A DNA stretch of 64,000 bases from Sphingomonas xinjiangensis. GTDB lineage: Bacteria > Pseudomonadota > Alphaproteobacteria > Sphingomonadales > Sphingomonadaceae. The notes under the pieces are model-generated. The model was given only the letters and a program-made list of their open reading frames with translations, made no database searches and was not told the DNA's origin. The stretch spans positions 186,001 through 250,000 of the forward strand of contig NZ_JACIJF010000003.1 in the NCBI RefSeq assembly GCF_014199255.1, in the 5' to 3' direction. Within the stretch, counting starts at the first letter, position 1. Each line of letters begins with the position of its first letter. Positions 45,779-56,587 of the stretch are shown here, piece by piece. The position numbers and the translations under genes were made by a program.

Positions 45779-46870
45779 ATGTCGAGCATCAACATCGCCG
45801 TAGTCGGCATCGGCAATTGCGCCAGTTCCCTCGTTCAGGGCCTTTCTTACTATCGCGAAGGCGCGAACGACACGGTCGGCCTGATGCACTGGGAGCTGGG
45901 CGGCTACCGCCCCAGCGACATCCAGGTCGTCGCCGCGTGGGACGTGGACAAGCGCAAGGTCGGCAAGGACGTCGCCGAGGCGATCTTCGCCAAGCCGAAC
46001 AACACCGCCATCTTCTGCTCTGCGATCGAGCCGACCGGCGCCACCGTCCGCATGGGCAAGATCCTCGACGGCGTCGCCGAGCACATGTCGGAATATAATG
46101 ACGACCGCACCTTCGTCGTTGCGCAGGAAAAGGAGCCGACCAAGGAAGAGGTCGTCGCCCTGCTGCGTGAGACCAAGACCGACGTGCTGATGAACTATCT
46201 GCCGGTCGGCTCGCAGGCGGCGTCCGAATTCTACGCCGAATGCGCGCTCGAAGCCGGGGTCGCCTTCGTCAACAACATCCCCGTGTTCATCGCCAGCAAC
46301 CCTGAATGGGCACAGCGCTTCGTTGATGCCGGCGTGCCGATCATCGGCGATGACATCAAGGCCCAGCTCGGCGCGACCATCGTTCACCGCGTGCTGACCG
46401 ATCTGTTCGCCAAGCGCGGCGTGAAGCTGGAGCGCACCTACCAGCTCAACACCGGCGGCAACACCGACTTCCTCAACATGTCGAACCACCGCCGCCTGGC
46501 GTCCAAGAAGATCTCGAAGACCGAGGCCGTTCAGTCGGTCGCGGCCGAGCGCCTGGATGACGAGAACGTCCATATCGGCCCGTCCGATTATGTGCCGTGG
46601 CAGAACGACAACAAGGTGTGCTTCCTGCGCATGGAAGGCTCGATGTTCGGCGGCGTGCCGATGAACCTCGAACTGCGTCTCTCGGTTGAGGACAGCCCGA
46701 ACTCCGCCGGCGTCGCGATCGACATGATCCGCTGCGCCAAGCTTGCCAAGGATCGCGGGCTTGCCGGCCCGATCGACGCCGCCTCGGCCTATTTCTGCAA
46801 GCACCCGCGCACACAGATGACCGACGATCTCGCCCAGCTCGCGGTCGAAGACTTCATCGCCGCCGCATAA
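45779..46870 (+). CDS. ino1: Myo-inositol-1-phosphate synthase
   Basis: 363 residues of the short bacterial class. NAD binding is at VVGIGNCASSLVQGL near residues 8-22. LMNYLPVGSQAASEFYAECAL, NTGGNTDFLN and the lysine of SKKISKTEAV are the usual landmarks. It isomerises glucose 6-phosphate to myo-inositol 1-phosphate, the entry to inositol lipids and solutes. Middle gene of the inositol operon. Confidence 0.93.
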   Translation: MSSINIAVVGIGNCASSLVQGLSYYREGANDTVGLMHWELGGYRPSDIQVVAAWDVDKRKVGKDVAEAIFAKPNNTAIFCSAIEPTGATVRMGKILDGVAEHMSEYNDDRTFVVAQEKEPTKEEVVALLRETKTDVLMNYLPVGSQAASEFYAECALEAGVAFVNNIPVFIASNPEWAQRFVDAGVPIIGDDIKAQLGATIVHRVLTDLFAKRGVKLERTYQLNTGGNTDFLNMSNHRRLASKKISKTEAVQSVAAERLDDENVHIGPSDYVPWQNDNKVCFLRMEGSMFGGVPMNLELRLSVEDSPNSAGVAIDMIRCAKLAKDRGLAGPIDAASAYFCKHPRTQMTDDLAQLAVEDFIAAA

Positions 46871-46871
46871 G

Positions 46872-47576
46872 GTGATCGACACCGCGATCCTGCTCGCGGC
46901 GGGGGAAGGCAGCCGCCTTCGCTCCGCCGCGCCGTTCAAGCCTTTGTGCCGGGTCGGCGGGCACACTCTGCTCGCCCACGCCCTGTACGGACTGGCGCAA
47001 GCGGGGCTCACGCGAGCAGTGATCGTGCTGGGCTATGGCGCCTCGGAGATCGAGGCGCACCTGGCCGCCCGCCAATGGCCGCTCGTGGTGGAGACGGTGC
47101 GCACCGACCACCGCCTGCCCAATGGCAGCTCGGTGCTCGCCGCCGCGCCGCGCGTGCCCGGCGAAGCGCTGCTGGCGATGTGCGACCACCTCGTCGATCC
47201 GAGCCTGTACCGCCGCATGGCGCAGGTCGGCGCGGGCGGCGGCACCCGCCTGGGCATAGACCGCCGCATCGGCAGCGACTGGGTCGACCTCGACGACGTC
47301 ACCCGCGTGCAGTCCGATGGCGAGCGCATCGTCGCGATCGGCAAGGGGCTGGAGCCCTATGACTGCTTCGACACCGGCGTCTTCGCCACCGGCCCGGCGC
47401 TCTTCGCCGCGCTGCGCCAGCTCGAAGCCCCCTCGCTGACCGAAGGCATGCGCATCCTCGCCGCCACGGGCCAGGCCTACCTCACCGACTGCAGCGACCT
47501 CGACTGGATCGACGTCGACGACCAATGGGCGCTGGATAAGGCCGAGCGCTGGCGGAGCATAAGCGCACGCGCCTGA
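46872..47576 (+). CDS. Nucleotidyltransferase, probable CTP:inositol-1-phosphate cytidylyltransferase
   Basis: 234 residues, GTG start one base after the ino1 stop. LLAAGEGSRLRSAAPFKPL is the GxGxR...KP nucleotide-sugar pyrophosphorylase signature. MCDHLVD for the metal site, IGKGLEPYDCFDTGVF and the terminal DWIDVDDQWALDKAE match the IPCT proteins of hyperthermophiles, which make CDP-inositol. In those organisms it is fused to a CDP-alcohol transferase; here the two are separate genes in one operon. The biological product is inferred. Confidence 0.75.
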   Translation: MIDTAILLAAGEGSRLRSAAPFKPLCRVGGHTLLAHALYGLAQAGLTRAVIVLGYGASEIEAHLAARQWPLVVETVRTDHRLPNGSSVLAAAPRVPGEALLAMCDHLVDPSLYRRMAQVGAGGGTRLGIDRRIGSDWVDLDDVTRVQSDGERIVAIGKGLEPYDCFDTGVFATGPALFAALRQLEAPSLTEGMRILAATGQAYLTDCSDLDWIDVDDQWALDKAERWRSISARA

Positions 47577-47714
47577 TCCGCGCGGCGTCTCGGTAGCCAG
47601 TTTGTTCAGACGCAGACCCAGGCTTAGCGGCCACGCGATGCACGACAGACCGGCGTTGAGTGGAGATCCTCCCTCGCGCATGAGGCCCGCCAGAATATTC
47701 CTGGCCGATCTACC

Positions 47715-48842
47715 TCAAACCTTCGCCCGCACGACGCACTTCTGCAGCTTAACTTGCAACATTTCTACTTCGTTCGACGTCTTCGCCTGGCGGAACTCGT
47801 CGGTCCCTGGCGTGAGCGTCTTGTTGCCGCCGCCTGGCGCCTTACCCGCATCTATGGCCCTCTTTTCGTCCTTCGCGTCTTCTTCCTGCCCGCTCAATTT
47901 CTCAAATTCGGCGGCGATGCCTGCCGAGTCGAAACTGCCGATATTGCTCAGCCGCTGTGCCAGGACACGTTCAATCGAGAACAAAGCGGTGGAAACAATC
48001 TCATAGTGGATGCGCGGCAGGTCGAAGCTGCTGCGAAGCGCGGCGAGTTGCTGTTGTGCCGCTTCCTTCTGGTCCTGCGCCGACACCAAGTCCTGCCTAG
48101 CCTTGTTCAGCCCGGCCTGAAGATTGGCCTTGTTCGGCGCCGCCCGGCCGCTGCCGAGGCGCTGCCCCAGCAATACGGACAGGCCGTTCCTTTGAGCAGG
48201 CGACACTTCCTGCTGCTGCTGAACACGCGACAAGGCCTCCGTGAGCCGCGAAACCTCCCCCTGCACCTGGATCAGCGAGCTCGTGGCTTTCTGCACGTCG
48301 TTTTCAGCCGTCTGAATCTCCGCTGGAGTCGCGCGGAGGCCAGCTGTGGTGTCGAACGAGTCGAACCCCACGGCGCCGGCCTTGACGCACAGCACCGCGT
48401 CCAGCGCGGTATCAACTACAGCCGCTTTTTCCTTCGGCGCTTAATAGCTGTTTGCGCGTCCATAGACCGCAGCTCCGGTGGCGGCGACCAGCGCGCCGTT
48501 TGCGTTAAGCCCCAGCGCCGGTCCGACGCCAGCCGCTACGAGGGCCAACATCGATGGAACTTCGAAAACTTGCCTCCCGTCGGCGGCTTCATGAGAGGCG
48601 CATCGGTACGCGCGTATATAGTTGTTTATCAGATCTATGGACCCATAAAGATCCTTGTTTATCTCATCGTCTGTACCACGATCTATCTGGTTGCAGCTAA
48701 ACATCCGTCCAGCGGTGATTTTCCGATCGACCTGTACTTCTGGCGGTGCGAAACTGGCCGTAGCGCATCCTGACACTGTCGCTGTCACCAACAAGGACAT
48801 CACAATGCTCCGGATGTGCAGAGCAGACTTAACCCCATTCAT
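47715..48842 (-). pseudogene. Lipoprotein/coiled-coil protein split by an in-frame stop
   Basis: Two frames lie end to end in the same reading phase, separated by one TAA at 48441-48443. The first half (from ATG 48842) is a lipoprotein: MNGVKSALHIRSIVMSLL, then the lipobox TVSGC, and ends ALVAATGAAVYGRANSY. The frame continues APKEKAAVVDTALDAVLC into an alanine/glutamine-rich coiled coil that ends at 47715. Without the stop it is a 376-codon gene. The second half alone has only a GTG at 48395. A nonsense mutation is likely; two genes with a very short gap is the alternative. Confidence 0.6.
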
Positions 48843-49144
48843 CGTGAATTTCCTCCCCCAAGGAGGTGGGATGCTATCATGCAATAACAAACGTTGCACC
48901 TCGTTACTTTCTCAACGCATAATTCCGCTCAGGGACGAACGGCCAGTCTCCGCGCGCTTGTAACCGTGAACTCCGACAGCACCTCAAGCATGCGGAACTC
49001 TCAAGCAGATCGGGAGCAACTCTATGGCACGTCCCGCCTTTTCGTCAGCGGGTGCGCGACGATAGGCGAGGTCACGTCGACGGGTAAGCGGTGGCTTTGG
49101 CACATTCTGATCGAAATCGGGTCGTCACAGCAGCAACGCCCTTC
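48843..49144. other. Non-coding stretch upstream of the split lipoprotein gene
   Basis: 302 bp without a frame in the normal codon style. It lies between two minus-strand genes and is somewhat AT-richer than its surroundings. I see no repeat or hairpin. Confidence 0.4.
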
Positions 49145-49843
49145 CTAAAACCCCACTTCCTTCCCCTCAAAATCAAACAGCTTCCCGCTATCCCGCGCCC
49201 GCAGTTCCTCGATCACGTCGAGCAGCTGCATCGCCGCGCGGTCGGGGGTGAACAGCCACCCCGGCTGGACATTGCCCTGGAACGGCTTCGACAAGGCCGT
49301 GTCCACCGTGCCCGGGTGCAGCGTCACGACGATGGAACTGCTGTTGCGCCGCCGTTCCTCGATCGCCAGCGTGCGGACCAGCATGTTGAGCGCCGCCTTG
49401 GACGCGCGATAGCCATGCCAGCCGCCCATCACATTGTCGCTGATCGACCCCACCCGTGCCGACAGCGCCGCAAACACCGTGCGCCCGCTCTTGGGCATCA
49501 GCGGCAGGAAATGCTTCGCCACCAGCGCCGGGCCGATCGCGTTGACGGCATGGACCTGCGCCAGCCAGGCCGGGTCCAGATCGCGCATCGCCTTTTCCGG
49601 CTCGCTGCCACCGGCGTGCAGCACCCCCGTCGCGACGATCACCAGCCCCGGCGCCGGCCCCTTGGCGACCTGCGCCGCCGCCGCGGCGATGCTCGCCTCG
49701 TCCGTCAGGTCGAGATGCTGTGCCCCACTGCGCGACCGGGCAAAGCCGTGCACCGCGGCGAAAACGCCTTCTTCCACCAATGCCGTTTCGAGTGCGCCGC
49801 CGATGCCGCCGGAAGCGCCGATGATGACTGCTGAGCTATCCAT
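49145..49843 (-). CDS. SDR-family oxidoreductase
   Basis: 232 residues from the ATG at 49843. NAD(P) binding at VIIGASGGIGGAL, the catalytic SARVG...GYRASKAALN (Ser, YxxxK), and the LHPGTVDT motif are all present; the usual NAG motif is replaced by ATGVLH. It is the classical short type, most like C-factor proteins. Substrate unknown. It ends with GKLFDFEGKEVGF. No clear operon partner. Confidence 0.88.
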   Translation of the reverse strand: MDSSAVIIGASGGIGGALETALVEEGVFAAVHGFARSRSGAQHLDLTDEASIAAAAAQVAKGPAPGLVIVATGVLHAGGSEPEKAMRDLDPAWLAQVHAVNAIGPALVAKHFLPLMPKSGRTVFAALSARVGSISDNVMGGWHGYRASKAALNMLVRTLAIEERRRNSSSIVVTLHPGTVDTALSKPFQGNVQPGWLFTPDRAAMQLLDVIEELRARDSGKLFDFEGKEVGF

Positions 49844-49914
49844 CCCGCGCGCATACGCGGCTATCGCCCTTGTGGGTAGGCGCCCCACCCCTCAGGCAGG
49901 CGAGCCGCCCGCTT

Positions 49915-50472
49915 TCAAGCGCCTTGCAGCATCCCCTCGCCGCGCTCCAGCGCCGCGTACAGTTCCACCCAGCGCGGCGTGATCGCATCCAGCCGCGCCT
50001 GGTCCTCGGGCGTGATCGCATGCGCCACCCCCGGCTCGCCATAGGCGTTCAGGATCGCCGCCCGCTCGCGGGCCAGCGCGACATACTCCTCGGCTACGGC
50101 GTTCCCCGCTTCCGCACCCAGGATGTTCGCCCGAAACCGCGCGGGATCGAACACCGCTTGCGGATCGCTCAGGAACAGCGTGCGCGTCTGGCCGTAGAAC
50201 ATCGGCGTCACGTCGATCAGCGTGCCGTCGGGCCGCCGCCAGATGCCATGATGCTCCGCCTCGAAATAGCGCCCCGCCCAGCGCCAGATCGCCCAGCCAT
50301 GCGCCACTTCGCCCCCGCCGCGTGCCACCGCCGCCGCGGCATTGTCGAAGCAATAGGCGACGCGCGCCGCCTCGCCCGGCACCACCTCGACATATTGGGG
50401 CACGCCCGGCGCCACCGTGGCGCAGAACGCCAGCACCGCCGCGTCGATCGTTTCCGGGGTGTCGGTTGCCAA
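49915..50472 (-). CDS. Conserved hypothetical protein
   Basis: 185 residues from a TTG at 50472, chosen because AGGAG lies 8 bp upstream; no ATG fits. Motifs visible are YFEAEHHGIWRRPDGTLIDVTP and RTLFLSDP. The composition is soluble, with His and Glu in the first motif that could be a metal site. Divergent from uvrA, 81 bp apart, sharing the region that holds the SOS box. No family recognised. Confidence 0.6.
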   Translation of the reverse strand: MATDTPETIDAAVLAFCATVAPGVPQYVEVVPGEAARVAYCFDNAAAAVARGGGEVAHGWAIWRWAGRYFEAEHHGIWRRPDGTLIDVTPMFYGQTRTLFLSDPQAVFDPARFRANILGAEAGNAVAEEYVALARERAAILNAYGEPGVAHAITPEDQARLDAITPRWVELYAALERGEGMLQGA

Positions 50473-50528
50473 AGTCTTGCTCCTGCCTCGCTGCGCCCCA
50501 TGTAAGGCCGGGCGCGCTTGAAACCAGC

Positions 50529-50543
50529 GAACAAATCTGGAAC
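50529..50543 (+). promoter_or_regulatory. SOS box (LexA site) of uvrA
   Basis: GAAC-N7-GAAC, the alphaproteobacterial LexA direct repeat, is exact, at 10 bp before the uvrA start codon. It should repress uvrA until DNA damage inactivates LexA. It also lies 57 bp upstream of the divergent gene. Confidence 0.8.
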
Positions 50544-50553
50544 AGATCACTCT

Positions 50554-53484
<2,931 letters not shown>

Positions 53485-53486
53485 CC

Positions 53487-53545
53487 TTGCCCTCTCCCCG
53501 CGGGGGAGAGGGAGGGACCCGTCGCGCAGCGATGGGAGGGAGAGG
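53487..53545. repeat. Interspersed repeat after uvrA (CTCTCCCC / GGGGAGAG type)
   Basis: CCCTCTCCCCGC..GGGGGAGAGGGAGGG forms a hairpin, followed by CGCGCAGCGATGGGAGGGAGAGGGG. Same family as at 5347-5485 and 36884-36992. It lies just before the next gene's start. Confidence 0.7.
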
Positions 53546-53548
53546 GGC

Positions 53549-53884
53549 ATGACCGACTCACCGGACACAGAGCAGGAACTGCAAGCCCAGTTCGAAGCCG
53601 AGGACACCCGCCTCCGCGTCCAGATCGCCGGCTATGCCGGCATGGCGGTGGTGGTGCTGCTGATAGCACTCGGCCCACTGCTTTCCGGCCTGAACATCGG
53701 CGAGGGAAGTTGGCGACTGTTCGTCTGGGCAATCGTTTCGCTGCCGCTGCTGACCGTCACCGGCCTCGCCTGGAAACGCGGTCGCTTCCGCATGGCGAGT
53801 GGCCATGTTCATCGCGGCTGGATCGTGTGTGCTGCGGCAGTGTTGGCGGTCGCGTTGTCGCTCGGGTTCTTCTGTTTAGGATAA
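53549..53884 (+). CDS. Small three-helix membrane protein
   Basis: 111 residues: an acidic N-terminus (DTEQELQAQFEAED), then three membrane helices (GMAVVVLLIALGPLL, LFVWAIVSLPLLTVTG, IVCAAAVLAVALSLGFFC). No family recognised. It directly follows uvrA (64 bp) and precedes the AT-rich islet; its stop is at the left edge of that islet. Confidence 0.6.
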   Translation: MTDSPDTEQELQAQFEAEDTRLRVQIAGYAGMAVVVLLIALGPLLSGLNIGEGSWRLFVWAIVSLPLLTVTGLAWKRGRFRMASGHVHRGWIVCAAAVLAVALSLGFFCLG

Positions 53885-53891
53885 CGCAAAC

Positions 53892-53937
53892 AACTCGCCC
53901 GCCGCACCACCGGCCAGACCCTCTATATCCTCGACGA
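53892..53937 (+). pseudogene. 46-bp diverged copy of an internal uvrA segment
   Basis: Matches uvrA 53150-53195 at 42 of 46 positions, in the same orientation. Three of the four differences fall at third codon positions, so the segment keeps the encoded [13 protein letters not shown]. It is too short to be a gene and lies at the left edge of the AT-rich TIR islet. Probably a remnant of a uvrA gene from another strain, left by recombination. Confidence 0.75.
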
Positions 53938-53975
53938 CACGGCGGAGACCGAAGCCACGGTCGCAAAGTTAATCC

Positions 53976-54732
53976 CTATATTGCTCCGTATCTCTTCAAC
54001 AACGCCAGATGTTTTTCGAGTTTATCACTATCCAAACTCGCATCTAAGTTGACATTGACATGAAAAATCGCCTTCGAAGAGCGTTTCTCCGCGGCTTCAC
54101 GCATATCGGTTAGTGAATCTCCGTCTTCACTATTTCGCTCTTCGGTTGATTCCTCATTGGCGTCCTGTTCATCGCCTGAAAGAAGAGCGCCGGCGCTTGC
54201 TGCAGTCTTATGTGATATTTTATCTCCGTCTACGAACAGCAGCCCTCCTACTGTCAACGAGGACACATAAACGCTTATGGCAGCTTCTAGATTGTCTGGA
54301 TGAACATTCAGTTCTGCCGCCCGCTGTTTTAGCTTTGCGGCTGTAACAGTGTCCCCGTGGAACGTGTCAAATAAAGATTTAAATAGAACAGGCGCTAAGG
54401 CAGCTTTAGATAACAGTTGATCCAGTTCTTCACGGGGGGGGGGCGACTACAATATCTTTTGCAAGTCGTGTAGCGAAATATGCGTCTTTCGAACCATCCA
54501 TCAAATTGAACTGTTTCAACGCCGACGCCTTTATTTTGCCTCTAGGCCCCTTGGATTCGACCACGCTAGCATAAATAATCTCAGCCGACTGTGGGCCATT
54601 ATGAGTTTTAGCGACTAGCTTTCTCGCCCATTCGACGGCCTCTTTTAAGCCGTAACGCGGAAATCGAGTGCCGCCTTTCGGTGGGCTGCCCTTCGGTGGC
54701 TGCCGCTTCGTTCCAGTTGCACTGTCTGCCAT
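53976..54732 (-). pseudogene. Partner protein of the TIR gene, interrupted by a C10 tract (possibly phase-variable)
   Basis: Starts with ATG at 54732, 2 bp after the TIR gene's stop. The first 100 residues have a basic, Pro/Lys/Gly-rich N-tail, then PRYGLKEAVEWARKLVAKT and GKIKASALKQFNLMDG. At the C tract (54434-54443 on the plus strand as G10) the frame ends in TGA. With nine C it would run on as APPREELDQLLSKAAL to a stop at 53976, a 251-residue protein ending NVNLDASLDSDKLEKHL. The first half has the look of a small nucleic-acid-binding or winged-helix protein; no family is recognised. Length and phase fit an on/off tract or a homopolymer error. Confidence 0.65.
54434..54443 (+). repeat. 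Homopolymer tract (G10 on plus, C10 on the coding strand)
   Basis: Ten G in a row inside the partner gene. The reading frame is closed at 10 and open at 9. A tract this long is rare elsewhere in the window; slipped-strand mispairing or a sequencing error are both possible. Confidence 0.8.
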
Positions 54733-54734
54733 TG

Positions 54735-55673
54735 TTAGTTGCCCTTCATCGCAGAAACGAGATCAGCTAAGCCAGCCTTGTAAGATAAAGAAAAATCGGC
54801 ATATTTTTTATCAGAAATGGGCGCCGGCATCTTGGTATCGTCGAGTTTAAGGGGGAGGATATGAACCGCCCGTCGTTGAACTTCGTTGATTAGCGCACCG
54901 TTAAGCTCTTTTTTCACCCATTCGCTATCAACGGATGCTTTACTCACTGCCAAGAGAAAAAAATCAGACTCTGCTAATCCTTGGCTTATCCGCTCTGGGA
55001 TAGACTCCCCAACGCGAATTCGCTGCTCATCAAGCCAAACATCTATTCCAGCCGCCTTTAGGTCGGCCGCCAATTGCCTTACGAATGGCTTGTCGCTTGA
55101 ACTATGAGAAAGGAACGCAACTCGGCTATCTTTATTTGCTCCGTGACGCTCCACCTTTGCTGCCGCAGCAGAGTCTACAAGATCCTCTTGAACCAGTCCC
55201 GGTTTTAAGGCGTTTAGCGCCTCTGCCCACGCTAACATCGGCGCGTAATCGGCAATGTTAAAAGGGACGATTCGGTTAACGGTCGCTGCTTTTCTCATCG
55301 CGGCGTCCAGTGGATCTCCCAGGCTCATGAACTGCCGAGCGCTAACCAGTATTGGCAGACGAACCAGCGCCTCTCTGACGACATCTCTCTTCTGATCACC
55401 AGTGCCTTGGTAAGGATAAGATGTCAGCAATATATATCCCGTACCCCGCCTGTCGACGATGCCTAAATGATTTGCGTTCTTTAGAAGTTTACCAGCCGTC
55501 CTCGGATCTATACCTGCAAACTGCGCGATCTGGGCCGTAGAAGCCTCGTCCATCCACGCGACAGCGTCCAGTACGGGAAACAAGCTCTCGACCTTGGCTG
55601 ACTCGAACCGGACAGTCGGATCGTTCTCGTTCCTAGTGGTCGACTTCTTGGCTGTGCTCTTATTCAGCGCCAT
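54735..55673 (-). CDS. Winged-helix and TIR-domain protein (candidate anti-phage effector)
   Basis: 312 residues. Residues 30-85 look like a winged-helix (VAWMDEASTAQIAQFAGIDP, LKNANHLGIVDRRGTGYIL). The C-terminal TIR domain (residues 184-310) has SRVAFLSHSSSDKPFV, VWLDEQRIRVGESI and the catalytic-type Glu256 in the WVKKE segment. Bacterial TIR domains cleave NAD+ in Thoeris and other immune systems, so this is a plausible abortive-infection effector. The gene is AT-richer and uses more AAA/TTT codons than its neighbours, a sign of transfer. First gene of a two-gene islet with the partner 2 bp downstream. Confidence 0.8.
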   Translation of the reverse strand: MALNKSTAKKSTTRNENDPTVRFESAKVESLFPVLDAVAWMDEASTAQIAQFAGIDPRTAGKLLKNANHLGIVDRRGTGYILLTSYPYQGTGDQKRDVVREALVRLPILVSARQFMSLGDPLDAAMRKAATVNRIVPFNIADYAPMLAWAEALNALKPGLVQEDLVDSAAAAKVERHGANKDSRVAFLSHSSSDKPFVRQLAADLKAAGIDVWLDEQRIRVGESIPERISQGLAESDFFLLAVSKASVDSEWVKKELNGALINEVQRRAVHILPLKLDDTKMPAPISDKKYADFSLSYKAGLADLVSAMKGN

Positions 55674-55803
55674 TTCAAATCCCTATGATCCGGCCATCGT
55701 AAGCACGGTTCGTCGCGTCCGCAACGAATAGCATCCGCCAGCCCCTTTTAGCTTGTATGCGGCGCTGGATTTAACGTTGGCTGCATCCTAGCGTTCGCGC
55801 GTC

Positions 55804-56199
55804 ATGCCCCACCTCCCCACCAACCCCGCCCATCTCGGCCTCGGCGCCACCGCATCGGTCGAGCCAGAGTTCACCGACGAAAGCTGGTACGCCGCCTACT
55901 CGGCGCGCCACGCCGCCGACGGGATCGAGGGCCGGCTCGTCTCGCAATACAGCTTCGATCAAAGCTGGGACTCGTGGGAGGTCCACCCGCACGGCGGTGA
56001 ACTGGTGATCTGCACCGCCGGCACGCTGACGCTCCACCAGGAGCATCCCGACGGCAGCACCCACACCATCATCCTCCACGCCAACGACTATGCCATCAAC
56101 CCGCCCGGCACCTGGCACACCGCCGATGTGCCCCCGGGCACCACCGCCACCGCGATCTTCATCACGCCCGGCGAAGGCACCACCCATCGCCGGCGCTGA
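55804..56199 (+). CDS. Cupin-domain protein
   Basis: 131 residues, one cupin barrel. WEVHPHGGELVICTAG is the first metal-binding motif (His..His..Glu) and INPPGTWHTADVP the second, with one further His. It marks the return to GC-rich DNA right of the islet. Probably a small enzyme or binding protein of unknown substrate. Confidence 0.8.
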   Translation: MPHLPTNPAHLGLGATASVEPEFTDESWYAAYSARHAADGIEGRLVSQYSFDQSWDSWEVHPHGGELVICTAGTLTLHQEHPDGSTHTIILHANDYAINPPGTWHTADVPPGTTATAIFITPGEGTTHRRR

Positions 56200-56204
56200 T
56201 CCGG

Positions 56205-56427
56205 GCTTCAAGAAGAAAGCGGTTCGCGCAGAGGCGCGGAGGCGCAGAGGAGGAGATGGCCTGCCGCAAGCGCCGCCGCCGCTCGGGCGGCAGGAAAGAA
56301 CGCGTGCCGCTTATTCTGCCGCTGCGCGGCTTGACCCACTCTCCGCGCCTTCGCGCCTTCGCGTGCACACCCCGCTTCTCCGCGTCCTCTCTGCGCCTCT
56401 GCGCCTCTGCGCGAACCCTTCTCTTCA
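56205..56427. repeat. Inverted-repeat element with GCGCAGAGGCGC units
   Basis: The left arm (56205-56252) contains GGTTCGCGCAGAGGCGC and repeats of GGCGCAGAGG; the right arm (56386-56427) is its inverse, CCTCTGCGCCTCTGCGCGAACC, giving a 223-bp element with short direct repeats inside. It resembles REP/MITE-like intergenic elements and carries no transposase. A looser relative lies in 57734-57860 on the other side of the next gene. Confidence 0.7.
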
Positions 56428-56587
56428 ACTCGCCCCGAAGAAAGAACATATCATGAACTTTCGCTTTCCTACCGCCCACGAACCGGCATAGGGGAAGAGT
56501 CGCATTGCAACCGAACAGGGGGAGCAACCGACTCATGGGGAACCGTCTCACGCCGCCGATCCGCGCCACGCATGCAGGAGCGCCGCG

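Noticed and set aside
53885-55803. Integrase, attachment sites or target-site duplication around the TIR islet
   Set aside because: I looked for short direct repeats at both edges and for a recombinase and found neither, so no mobile-element class is claimed.
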